From Lasioglossum baleicum (lineage: Eukaryota; Arthropoda; Insecta; Hymenoptera; Halictidae), in the NCBI RefSeq assembly GCF_051020765.1, contig NW_027469118.1, positions 310,001 through 374,000 on the forward strand: a stretch of 64,000 nt of DNA, given 5' to 3'. Positions 38,547 through 47,703 of the stretch are shown one piece after another; the stretch's first letter is position 1, and each line of letters opens with the position of its first letter. The translations under genes were made by a program, and so were the position numbers. Below the pieces are notes generated by a model, which saw nothing but the letters and a program-made list of their open reading frames with translations, did not search any database and was not told where the DNA came from.

Positions 38547-40904
38547 TCATTCATGCGACGCATCGTCCGGGGGTACTCCGCGCAGGGAGCACAGTTCTCG
38601 GCGAGTATTTTCTATATTTGAACGAAACACTGGTCGCACTGAAATGTTGTCGGTGTCGGCACGTGGGGCTGGGGCTGGTTTTGTAATGTCCGACAAGTCG
38701 TATTCGCAATGTTCATTATTCGACTGTCTTTTCTCGGGGTTTAGGGTGGGTGGGGAATCACTTTGTTCACTAACACTTTCACTTGCACTTTTGTCTTTTC
38801 TTATCTGCGTCCAGATGAGTGTCACGTTTCGCTGACGCGGGGTTTGCGTTGGATTATTCGGCGCACGCTTGAGTTTGTTTGCATGTACAATCTTAAAATG
38901 GTTCCCTACTTTAATTTTTACATTGTTTGAGTCTAGGATGTCGCAAATTTCGTGAGGACCCGTATATTGCGCATCGAATTTGCCCTTGCGGGGTTCTTTG
39001 AGTAGGAATACCTGTTCTATATCTTCCGGTGGTCGAAGGAGATTTTGCCGATGCTGGGCTTCGAATTTCGCTCGCTTATTCTCATAGGGATATCCTTTAT
39101 CGCGAGGGTACTCTGATTTATATTGCTTTCTTGCTGACGCGTATTTCGCTGTAGCGCAGAGATTAATTTTATCGTATTCGTTTCGCTTCGCATGGCAACG
39201 TGCAGATGGAAGTTGAAAGGAATCGAGTTTCTGTGGATCATCAAAGATATGATTGTGAAGTAAGTTATGAAGTTCTTTTACTCTGGAGGCTTTGATATCC
39301 TTCTCTGGTTTAGAACTGTCGCTGGATTTATTGTGCAATATAGAACAGACCTGCTTACATATGGGTCTTGAAAATCTTTGATTGTCGTAGGAATGGAGTT
39401 GGTCTTGGAATTGATCGGGCTGGTTACCGGAGTTAGAATAAGGATCGTGCTGGTTACCGGAGTTAGTATAATGATCGGGCTGGTTACCGGAGTTAGTATA
39501 AGAATCGGGCTGGTTACCGGAGTTAGTATGAGAATCGGGCTGGTTACCGGAGTTAGTATAAGAATCGGGCTGGTTACCGGAGTTAGTATGAGAATCGGGC
39601 TGGTCACCGGAGTTAGAAAGGTCGGGATGGTTACCGAATGCGTCGGGATGGTACCCGGAAGTAGAAAGGTCGGGATGGTTACCGAATGCGTCGGGATGGT
39701 TCCCGGAATTAGTAAGGTCGGGATGGTTACCGAATGCGTCGGGATAGTACCCGGAATTAGAAAGGTCGGGATGGTTACCGAATGCGTCGGGATAGTTCCC
39801 GGAATTAGAAAGGTCGGAAGAGTACGACTCGATTTCTTCCATCTCCAATGGGGGCAATCGAAATGAAACTCTTTCCGACGAGGTGTTAAAACACCGGAGG
39901 CTCGCTTTGCCTTTACGATTGGTGACAACGCAGTCACCCAGGAATACATCCGGCGCTACATTAACACGGCGGATATATCCCTGTTTAGGTCCTTCGACGT
40001 CGACCGCTATGCACGCAACGGTACGAGGTTCGAGGACGAATTCTTCGGATTTCAGAGGAGTCTTTGTTCGGACTCGATCCTCACGCTCCACGATCCGACT
40101 TCTCGCAGTGTACTCCGATATCTCTCGAGTCTCCTTCGATTCCGGCCGGCTTTTCACGGCGTTTTTCTCTAGGGAGCACTCGATCGAATCCCGAGGAGGC
40201 ATTGAAATAACCTCCGTCACCGGAGCTCTGCAAGGTCTGACCGCGGGTGCACGAGGATTTGAGGAAGACACTCGAACGTTCCTTGCCGAATGTTCCTCAC
40301 GCTCGACGGCTGGAGTTTTAACGAGATCGTTGGTCATAGACGAAGGCATTGAAATAACCTCTGCTGCCAATTCATCGCGAGGCTCAGCCGTGGGCGCGCA
40401 AGGGTTCGAGAAGGGAACCCGAATGTTTCCTATCGTTATGGATTCATTCGCAAAGGAGATCTCGGCTCCTGTTCTGAAGAAGGGAGAACCGAGGATTCCG
40501 TCGATGTTAATTGGGAAGTTTTCTTCCAAGACATGAAATTCAATAGGGTTTTGACCCTGTAAGTGTATTTTAATTTGACCGAGAGTTGGAATGGATCCCT
40601 CGGTTATTCCTTGGACTTCTATAGTGTTCGTATGATCTATAGGTAGATTTGGTTCTAGACTTGACGCACGAATTAAATTGATCTCCGAACCCGTGTCTAG
40701 CAAAAATTCACACTTCTTTTGTAATTGAGGGGCGGAGATTTTTACGCGCGGAATTGGTGAGTCTGCAGCAAGATTTACTGCTGAGACGAATCGTCGGACT
40801 GGTCGTTCGTCCGGATAGCTGTTTGGGTGCGGGCTGTAGTTTGAGTTGAAGATGCGGCCTCCCGCCTTGGGTTGGCTTCGGTCGGGAGGCCGGACTCGTT
40901 TCCC
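38547..40904 (-). CDS. pol: -1 frame polyprotein without RT/integrase (A5)
   Basis: 718 codons from the first alternative start (40703), open back to the slippery site. Retropepsin, spacer, four 16-aa plus seven 10-aa repeats, filler, GPY/F-like module and in-frame tail. Compared with A4 it has an extra KSASESVSEQSDSPP-type segment before the tail. Non-autonomous. Confidence 0.8.
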   Translation of the reverse strand, partial: GKRVRPPDRSQPKAGGRIFNSNYSPHPNSYPDERPVRRFVSAVNLAADSPIPRVKISAPQLQKKCEFLLDTGSEINLIRASSLEPNLPIDHTNTIEVQGITEGSIPTLGQIKIHLQGQNPIEFHVLEENFPINIDGILGSPFFRTGAEISFANESITIGNIRVPFSNPCAPTAEPRDELAAEVISMPSSMTNDLVKTPAVEREEHSARNVRVSSSNPRAPAVRPCRAPVTEVISMPPRDSIECSLEKNAVKSRPESKETREISEYTARSRIVEREDRVRTKTPLKSEEFVLEPRTVACIAVDVEGPKQGYIRRVNVAPDVFLGDCVVTNRKGKASLRCFNTSSERVSFRLPPLEMEEIESYSSDLSNSGNYPDAFGNHPDLSNSGYYPDAFGNHPDLTNSGNHPDAFGNHPDLSTSGYHPDAFGNHPDLSNSGDQPDSHTNSGNQPDSYTNSGNQPDSHTNSGNQPDSYTNSGNQPDHYTNSGNQHDPYSNSGNQPDQFQDQLHSYDNQRFSRPICKQVCSILHNKSSDSSKPEKDIKASRVKELHNLLHNHIFDDPQKLDSFQLPSARCHAKRNEYDKINLCATAKYASARKQYKSEYPRDKGYPYENKRAKFEAQHRQNLLRPPEDIEQVFLLKEPRKGKFDAQYTGPHEICDILDSNNVKIKVGNHFKIVHANKLKRAPNNPTQTPRQRNVTLIWTQIRKDKSASESVSEQSDSPPTLNPEKRQSNNEHCEYDLSDITKPAPAPRADTDNISVRPVFRSNIENTRRELCSLRGVPPDDASHE

Positions 40905-42133
40905 GACCTCCTATTATTATTGAAAGTGCGCTTACGGCACTCGTGAATATCGTGCCCGGGGGTTTTGCAGTAGTTGCAAAATTTGTTAGGGCTTGAGGGG
41001 CGGTCTGTGCGACCATTGCGGTACGTGTTTTGGTCGCGAGGATTATTTTCCCATCGCCGTTGCGGCGTCGGGGAGCGATAAGAGTCCCGGTTTAAGTTTC
41101 TCGAGGACTGCTGGGACGAGTCCGGTCTGTTATCGCGGCGTTCTTGAGTTCGCTCTGGAATGTTACGAGCGGACTCGTACGTGGAACGCTGGCGATACGG
41201 CCGGTTATCAGAGAAGCTGACTCGTTTTTCTTCGCGGATCAGTTCTCGTCGACGAGTCTGGTCTGACTCATACTGCCTGTAAGCAGAGATGGCTGCTTCG
41301 AAAACAGTGGCAGGATTTCGCGAAGGGCAATGAAGCACTTCGGCACGCAGCTGAGGAAGGAGACCTCGTAGAAAACAATCTACTACGAAGCGATCTAGTT
41401 CTTCGTAATCAAGGCCAATATCTGTGGCATCTTGAATCGCGGTTCGAAGGTATTTAACGCGATTGATGAAGTCTAAGATGTGCTCGTTTGGAGCTTGGAG
41501 TACACTTGCGAGATCGCCACGGTACTGGTCCACGAATTTGTACGGGCCCAGTACTGTACGTAACTTTTCGCATAGTGCAGAAATTGTGACTATGTGCTCG
41601 CCTTCTATAGCGGCATAAGCACGATCGTGGAGTTTATTGCAGAGCAATTTCGTGAGGGCACGCTCTGCAGTGGCCGGTACGGTGTCACGCGCGCGTTTGC
41701 ATGCACGTATGAATTGTAGGACGGAAGACGAAGTTCCGTCGAATCTAGGGACAAGCTCGGCGGCTTGTTTTAGAGCGAAATTGCCAGTAGGTTCATACTG
41801 TGGGATTTCGCGTGGCTCTGGCGGTGAAGGTTCCCGCATATTAGAGACGTTACTAGGGCCTGGTGTAAGCGTCTGTTGACGTAGGGTTTGACTCGTGATT
41901 TGGATGTTATGAAGCTCTTTTCGTATCTCGTCGAGCATATTCTTTTGGTTTTGTGCGTCTTCTTCATATTTGAGACGCAATTTGGCAATAAAATCAGTTT
42001 CTTCTTTGAGATAGTGCTCTCTACGGGCGAGGTCTTGTGCATAAAGGAGTAGCTCTTCCTCGGTCATTGGAGGAAGGTCTGCGTTAGGATCTGCTCGGAG
42101 ATCCTTTTGAGATCGCGTGATTGGGCGAGACAT
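40775..42133 (-). CDS. gag: Gag, intact 452 aa (A5)
   Basis: Complete, same organisation as the A4 Gag; the knuckle is CNYCKTPGHDIHEC (Thr for Val). Scattered substitutions, no lesions. Confidence 0.85.
   Translation of the reverse strand: MSRPITRSQKDLRADPNADLPPMTEEELLLYAQDLARREHYLKEETDFIAKLRLKYEEDAQNQKNMLDEIRKELHNIQITSQTLRQQTLTPGPSNVSNMREPSPPEPREIPQYEPTGNFALKQAAELVPRFDGTSSSVLQFIRACKRARDTVPATAERALTKLLCNKLHDRAYAAIEGEHIVTISALCEKLRTVLGPYKFVDQYRGDLASVLQAPNEHILDFINRVKYLRTAIQDATDIGLDYEELDRFVVDCFLRGLLPQLRAEVLHCPSRNPATVFEAAISAYRQYESDQTRRRELIREEKRVSFSDNRPYRQRSTYESARNIPERTQERRDNRPDSSQQSSRNLNRDSYRSPTPQRRWENNPRDQNTYRNGRTDRPSSPNKFCNYCKTPGHDIHECRKRTFNNNRRSGNESGLPTEANPRREAASSTQTTARTQTAIRTNDQSDDSSQQ
40856..40904 (-). 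promoter_or_regulatory. -1 frameshift signal (A5)
   Basis: GGGAAAC at 40904-40898; stem 40891-40883 with 40864-40856; the loop differs by one base from A4. Confidence 0.82.
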
Positions 42134-42224
42134 TTTGGGGGATATAAATGGGATTTAGAAATGTGAACTTCGCACTGACACGCGTCGGGGCTTATTAATG
42201 CAAATATCGGCGACCACTTCGATG

Positions 42225-42241
42225 TCCTACCGACTGCGCCA
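42225..42241 (-). promoter_or_regulatory. Primer-binding site, tRNA-Ser type (A5)
   Basis: Reverse complement of TGGCGCAGTCGGTAGGA. Confidence 0.8.
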
Positions 42242-42245
42242 AATT

Positions 42246-44201
42246 TGTCACGTCCGTCACTGTGTTTTTGTTACAGGTACCAGGAGAGAGAAAAGAGAAC
42301 AGTGACAGACGGACGGTTGAGATATGAAGATTAAAATGAGGAGTGGTCTTTCGTGCCGAGACAGCCGCGGGCTGTCATATGCACTAGGACAACCGATATT
42401 GCTATGATGCAGTCAAGAAGAGAACGTCCGACGCGGTTACAAGAAGTGTCCCGACAAGAATCACGCGCGAGATGGTGCACGAAGACGGTGAGTTTACAGG
42501 ATTCAGCAATTATACAAGATATTATACGACTCACCGCAATGTTGTATTAACGCCTAATAATATTGTTGCAGCAGGAACTGGCGGTACTGACAGTAGGTGT
42601 CGTACATCGGGTCTTCTATACAGATGTCCTCGAGGTGGGGAAGATCTGGCAGAGTTGCTGCTGCTCGGTTCGGGACGACGTTAGTGGCCTTGGATGCTGG
42701 CCGCAAGACGACACGTTGATGAGTTGGCAGAGGGACGTCACTGATGATTCGGCAACGGACCCTGGGGACGATGATCGTGTCTCGGCTGTCGTCGTCGTCG
42801 GCTATGTCGATCACCTCTGGACGATCGACCGGATGCAGAACTGGCGTCGGAGCTCGCGAGAGGTCCGCGTGGTTGACCTCTTTAGGAAGGCTGCAAGGGC
42901 AACCGTATACAGAAACGTAATCGGACGCGTCACACGGAATGTGCTCGGTGGTTCCTAGAAGTTCTGTCCACTCGGTAGTGGCAATGATTTGATCGAGCAC
43001 CGCTTTATTTCTCAACGCGCGTCTCAATTTAGCAAGTTGATACTTGCGTCCCGCTCGACGTGGGCGTCGCATGGGTAAGGAATAGTAATGATGGAATATT
43101 AATAATATAATGAAAATGAACTTCCACTTGTTATTAACCTTTTTGGTAGTTAACTCGCTTCACGTCTATAGTGGCGGCTCAGCGTTTCCACTGCGCTCTT
43201 TAGACCAATTCTAGACGTGGCACGAGAACTTCTCTATGACTCGCTTCAAATTCCTTATTGGCGGCTCAGCGTTTCCACTGCGCACTTTAGACCAAGTCCG
43301 GATATGTCACGAGTTTAATATATTCGATGCAAGAACTGAATTGGAAGATGGTGTTGAACTAACACAAGAATAACAAGATCGAAGCACTGGTATAACAACG
43401 ATATATTAAATAAGAACTGGTAAGTACACTGGTATACAATATGTAAGTAGTATTATAATAGGAGTAGTAATTGGATTAATGAATAATGGATATTGTAATA
43501 TGTTATAGGAATAACGTATGAGAATTAGGACTTGAGTTGAGTTGAGTTAGAGTTGGAATTGGAATTGGAATTAGGAGTGAAGGATCGACACACTTCACTT
43601 TCGCGGAGCTAGACTGAACACGTCTGCTCTTGTCGTCGGAAGAAGCCGGACTGGCGGCTGAGGCCAGGTAGGCACGTCTGTGCGAGTCGCTGGCTGAAGG
43701 CGGACTGATGCAAGCGTCCGCTCTGCTTTGCCTCCTTCGTTCGGAGTGGGGATAGCTGACGCTGCAGTCTCTTTGTTCTTCAGTCGTCGGAGTGGGAGAA
43801 CCGCTGACGCAGCAGCGTCTTCGCTCCCGGGGACTGCACGTGCATTTCTGCTGACGCTGCAGTCTCGTGGCTGTCCTATTGCCCTCTACGAGCGTGGGAC
43901 TGCTGATGCAGCAGTCTTTGGACTTCTCGACGTTTCTAGAAGCTTCTAGATGCTTCCAGAGTGATGCAATACTTTATTGCATTATGTGTCGTGGTGATGG
44001 GTTGAAACTGAGGTAAGGTGTTGATCAAGGTGAAGTTATGGTGATGGATAGAGACGGAGATAAGGATTAGAACAATAGAATATATGAGATCTTAATATTA
44101 TGTTCTTATGTCTAGGGGACGGTGTATGGATCTTATGCAGATCGGACCTTGTATACATAATGTATGTACAAGGCCAACGTCGTACATCGGACGACGTAAC
44201 A
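42246..44201 (-). repeat. Recombinant LTR-A: A5 5' LTR fused to the distal part of the A4 5' LTR
   Basis: 1956 bp. Up to about 43950 its variants match the A5 3' LTR (for example GATATGAAG, GCTATGATGCAG, CTCTGCTTTGCC). From about 43973 to 44201 it matches the A4 3' LTR (GATGGATAGAG, GAATATATGAG, ATGTTCTTATG, CATAATGTATG). It ends at the TSD that belongs to A4. Heat-shock element 43923-43957. Confidence 0.8.
42554..43072 (-). CDS. LORF, LTR-encoded 172-aa protein (A5 5' LTR)
   Basis: Intact with ATG; same subfamily sequence as at 28254-28772. The homologous ORF in the 3' LTR of the same element has lost its ATG, showing divergence after insertion. Confidence 0.66.
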   Translation of the reverse strand: MRRPRRAGRKYQLAKLRRALRNKAVLDQIIATTEWTELLGTTEHIPCDASDYVSVYGCPCSLPKEVNHADLSRAPTPVLHPVDRPEVIDIADDDDSRDTIIVPRVRCRIISDVPLPTHQRVVLRPASKATNVVPNRAAATLPDLPHLEDICIEDPMYDTYCQYRQFLLQQYY

Positions 44202-45353
44202 CGGGTCCCGGTTTTCGCGCTGCGGGTTTTGTTCGCGAGGGGTTTCGGATCGCCACTGCGGAGTTGGAGAACGATAAGAGTTGCGGTTTGAGTTTCTCCA
44301 CGAGTCTCGACGTTGGTCGGACCCGTTATCGCGACGCTCATCCGGTCTGTTGTCGCGACGTTCAGGGATGCGTTCGCGAGAATTGAAATTGTCAGAAGAG
44401 CGTGGGCGATAGGAGCTTCTGTTATCTGAGAAGCTTACCTTGCGGGAATCGTCACGATTAGATTCGCGACGACGGTTTTGATACAGCTCATATTGCTTAT
44501 ATGCAGAGATGGCTGCTTCGAAGATCTCTGCCGAATTCTGAGAACGGCAATGCAAAACTTCGCTGCGAAGTTGTGGGAGTAGACCGCGAAGGAAGCACTC
44601 GACTGTGAAACGATCGATTTCTCTGTAGTCGTAATGTCCTTCGGTAGAATCGCTGATGGCGGTTCGTAAATCTTTGACTCGATTTATGAAGTCAAGAATA
44701 TGCTCATTGTTGCCCTGGGCTATGCTTGCCAATTCGCCACGGTACTGGTCCACGAATTTGTAGGGTCCCAGTACTGTTCGTAGCTTATCGCAAAGTTGTG
44801 AGATCGTACGTATGTTTTCGCCTTCAATGGCAGCGTACGCACGATCGGAAAGTTTATTGCAGATTAGTTTAGTAAGGGCACGTTCTATGGATTCGGGGAT
44901 AGAGTCACGCGCGCGTTTGCAGGCGCGGATGAATTTTAGGACGGGAATCGATGTTCCGTCGAATTTGGGTACGAGTTCTGCGGCTTGTTTCAACGCGAAA
45001 TTTCCTGTTGGCTCATATTGCGGGGTTTCGCGTGGCTCTGATAATGAAGGTTCTCGCGTGTTAGAGACGTTACTGGGGCCTGGTGTAGGCGCTTGGTGAC
45101 GTAAGTTTTGGTTCAAGGTTTGAATATTGTGGAGCTCTTTGCGTATTTCATCGAGCATGTTATTTTGATTCTGTGCGTCTTCTTCATATTTAAGACGCAA
45201 TTTAGCAATGAATTCGGTTTGCTCTTTTAAATATTCCTCTTTACGGGCGAGATCTTGCGCGTAAAGAAGTAGCTCTTCCTCGGTTGGCGGAGGAAGGTCT
45301 TGATTAGGATCCGCTCGGGGATCCGTTTGGGATCGTGTGATTGGGCGAGACAT
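44202..45353 (-). pseudogene. gag: B Gag, N-terminal part before the A4/A5 insertion
   Basis: Starts MSRPITRSQTDPRADPNQ (45353), with coiled-coil-like N-terminus, capsid-like region and the beginning of the RS-rich linker, then is cut by the composite insertion after residue ~384. The ORF runs on into LTR-A (to 44133) as an accidental fusion. The rest of gag is at 30412-30139. Confidence 0.8.
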
Positions 45354-45681
45354 TTTGCGATATTAGTGTGAATTCTTACTCGACACACGATGTCACGTCC
45401 GTCACTGTGTTTTTGTTACAGGTACCAGGAGAGAGAAAAGAGAACAGTGACAGACGGACGGTTGAGATATTATGATTAAAATGAGGAGTGGTCTTTCGTG
45501 CCGAGACAGCCGCGGGCTGTCATATGCACTAGGACAACCGATATTGCGATGGATGCAGTCAAGAAGAGAACGTCCGACGCGGTTACAAGAAGTGTCCCGA
45601 CAAGAATCACGCGCGAGATGATGCAACGAAAACGGTGAGTTTACAGGATTCGGCAATTATACAAGACATTATACGACTCAC

Positions 45682-46245
45682 CGCAATGCTGTATTAACGC
45701 CTAATAGTATTGTTGCAGCAGGAACTGGCGGTACTGACAGTAGGTGTCGTACATCGGGTCTTCTATACAGATGTCCTCGAGGTGGGGAAGATCTGGCAGA
45801 GTTGCTGCTGCTCGGTTCGGGACGACGTTAGTGGCCTTGGATGCTGGCCGCAAGACGACACGTTGATGAGCTGGCAGAGGGACGTCACGGATGATTCGGC
45901 AACGGACCCTGGGAACGATGATCGTGTCTCGGCTGTCGTCGTCGTCGGCTATGTCGATCACCTCGCAATGCTGTATTAACGCCTAATAGTATTGTTGCAG
46001 CAGGAACTGGCGGTACTGACAGTAGGTGTCGTACATCGGGTCTTCTATACAGATGTCCTCGAGGTGGGGAAGATCTGGCAGAGTTGCTGCTGCTCGGTTC
46101 GGGACGACGTTAGTGGCCTTGGATGCTGGCCGCAAGACGACACGTTGATGAGCTGGCAGAGGGACGTCACGGATGATTCGGCAACGGACCCTGGGAACGA
46201 TGATCGTGTCTCGGCTGTCGTCGTCGTCGGCTATGTCGATCACCT
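45682..46245 (-). repeat. 282-bp tandem duplication covering the C-terminal half of LORF
   Basis: Units start at CGCAATG (45682 and 45964). Each encodes the last 86 codons of LORF, beginning at the SUMO-interacting-like motif, and the stop. The same duplication is in the 5' LTR (54353 and 54635). Confidence 0.9.
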
Positions 46246-46501
46246 CTGGACAATTGACCGGATGTAGAACTGGCGTCGGGGCTCGCGAGAGGTCCGCGTG
46301 GTTGACCTCTTTAGGAGGGTTGCAAGGGCAACCGTATACAGAAACGTAATCGGACGCGTCACACGGAATGTGCTCGGTAGTTCCCAGAAGTTCTGTCCAC
46401 TCGGTAGTGGCAATGATTTGATCAAGCACCGCTTTATTTCTTAACGCGCGTCTCAATTTAGCAAGTTGATACTTGCGTCCCGCTCGACGTGGGCGTCGCA
46501 T
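45983..46501 (-). CDS. LORF, LTR-encoded 172-aa protein (A6 3' LTR)
   Basis: Full-length ORF with ATG (46501) and all conserved blocks. Directly downstream, the duplicated unit leaves a second 86-codon open frame (45961-45701) with the SUMO-interacting-like motif and C-terminus. It lies in the LTR that follows the polymerase gene. Confidence 0.68.
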   Translation of the reverse strand: MRRPRRAGRKYQLAKLRRALRNKAVLDQIIATTEWTELLGTTEHIPCDASDYVSVYGCPCNPPKEVNHADLSRAPTPVLHPVNCPEVIDIADDDDSRDTIIVPRVRCRIIRDVPLPAHQRVVLRPASKATNVVPNRAAATLPDLPHLEDICIEDPMYDTYCQYRQFLLQQYY

Positions 46502-47703
46502 AGGTAAGGAATAGTAATGATGGAATATTAATAATATAATGAAAATGAACTTCCACTTGTTATTAACCTTTTTGGTAGATAACTCGCTTCACGTCTATAG
46601 TGGCGGCTCAGCGTTTCCACTGCGCACTTTAGACCAATTCTAGACGTGGCACGAGAACTTCTCTATGACTCGCTTCAAATTCCTTATTGGCGGCTCAGCG
46701 TTTCCACTGCGCACTTTAGACCAAGTCCGGATATGTCACGAGTTTAATATATTCGATGCAAGAACTGAATTGGAAGATGGTGTTGAACTAACACAAGAAT
46801 AACAAGATCGAAGCACTGGTATAACAACGATATATTAAATAAGAACTGGTAAGTACACTGGTATACAATATGTAAGTAGTATTATAATAGGAGTAGTAAT
46901 TGGATTAATGAATAATGGATATTGTAATATGTTATAGGAATAATGTATGAGAATTAGGACTTGAGTTGAGTTGAGTTAGAGTTGGAATTGGAATTGGAAT
47001 TAGGAGTGAAGGATCGACACACTTCACTTTCGCGGAGCTAGACTGAACACGTCTGCTCTTGAAGTCGGAAGAAGCCGGACTGGCACGTCCGTGCGAGTCG
47101 CTCGCTTGGAGCGGACCGTTCGAGTCGCTGTCTGGAGGCGGACTGATGCAAGCGTTCGCTCTGCCTTGCCTCCTTCGGTCGGAGTGGGGATAGCTGACGC
47201 TGCAGTCTCTTTGTTCTTCAGTCGTCGGAGTGGGAGAACTGCTGACGCAGCAGCGTCTTTGCTCCCGGGGACTGCACGTGCATTTCTGCTGACGCTGCAG
47301 TCTCGTGGCTGTCCTATTGCCCTCTACGAGCGTGGGACTGCTGATGCAGCAGTCTTGGACTTCTCGACGTTTCTAGAAGCTTCTAGATGCTTCCAGAGTG
47401 ATGCAATACTTTATTGCATTATGTGTCGTGGTGATGGGTCGAAACTGAGGTAAGGTGTTGATCAAGGTGAAGTTATGGTGATGGGTAGAGACGGAGATAA
47501 GGATTAGAACAATAGAATAATGAGATCTTAATACTATGCTCTTATGTCTAAGGGACGGTGTATGGATCTTATGCAGATCAGACCTTGTATACATAGTGTG
47601 TGTACAAGGCCAACGTCGTACATCGGACGACGTAACACCTCCCAACGCGGAAAAGAAATTTCTTACAAGGAAGAAATTTCTCGCTCAACACTCGCTTTCA
47701 CAT

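Larger units (their letters stand above)
30413..44201 (-). mobile_element. Composite of two family-A elements, A4 and A5, in the B gag
   Basis: Flanked by CGGG (30409-30412, 44202-44205). Order on the + strand: A4 3' LTR (deleted), A4 internal 31693-35336, truncated A4 5' LTR 35337-36525, A5 3' LTR 36526-38480, A5 internal 38481-42245, LTR 42246-44201. A5 inserted into the 5' LTR of A4 at CACTGG, but the rest of that LTR does not follow A5. The last LTR begins A5-like and ends A4-like, so it is a recombinant. Both internal regions have intact gag and an RT-less polyprotein. Confidence 0.85.
20701..45390 (-). mobile_element. Family-B element (-), split by four A elements in three events plus A6 at its 5' leader
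   Basis: Own sequence: 3' LTR 20701-23129, internal 23130-23893, 25775-27944, 29928-30412 and 44202-45390. The segments join precisely across 4-bp TSDs CTTG, GTCC and CGGG. It carries gag, protease, filler, P1 and P2, and no RT or integrase. Its 5' leader is cut at 45390 by A6; the 5' LTR must lie beyond the window. It inserted into the B remnant ending at 20700. Confidence 0.85.
45391..47637 (-). repeat. 3' LTR of A6 (2247 bp, with internal duplication)
   Basis: Standard LTR-A plus a 282-bp duplication of the LORF C-terminal half. Heat-shock element 47360-47394; GCNNNRTCAGC array present. Confidence 0.9.

Noticed and set aside
44133..45353. 406-aa Gag variant with a new C-terminus
   Set aside because: B Gag truncated by the A4/A5 composite; the last ~25 residues are LTR sequence.
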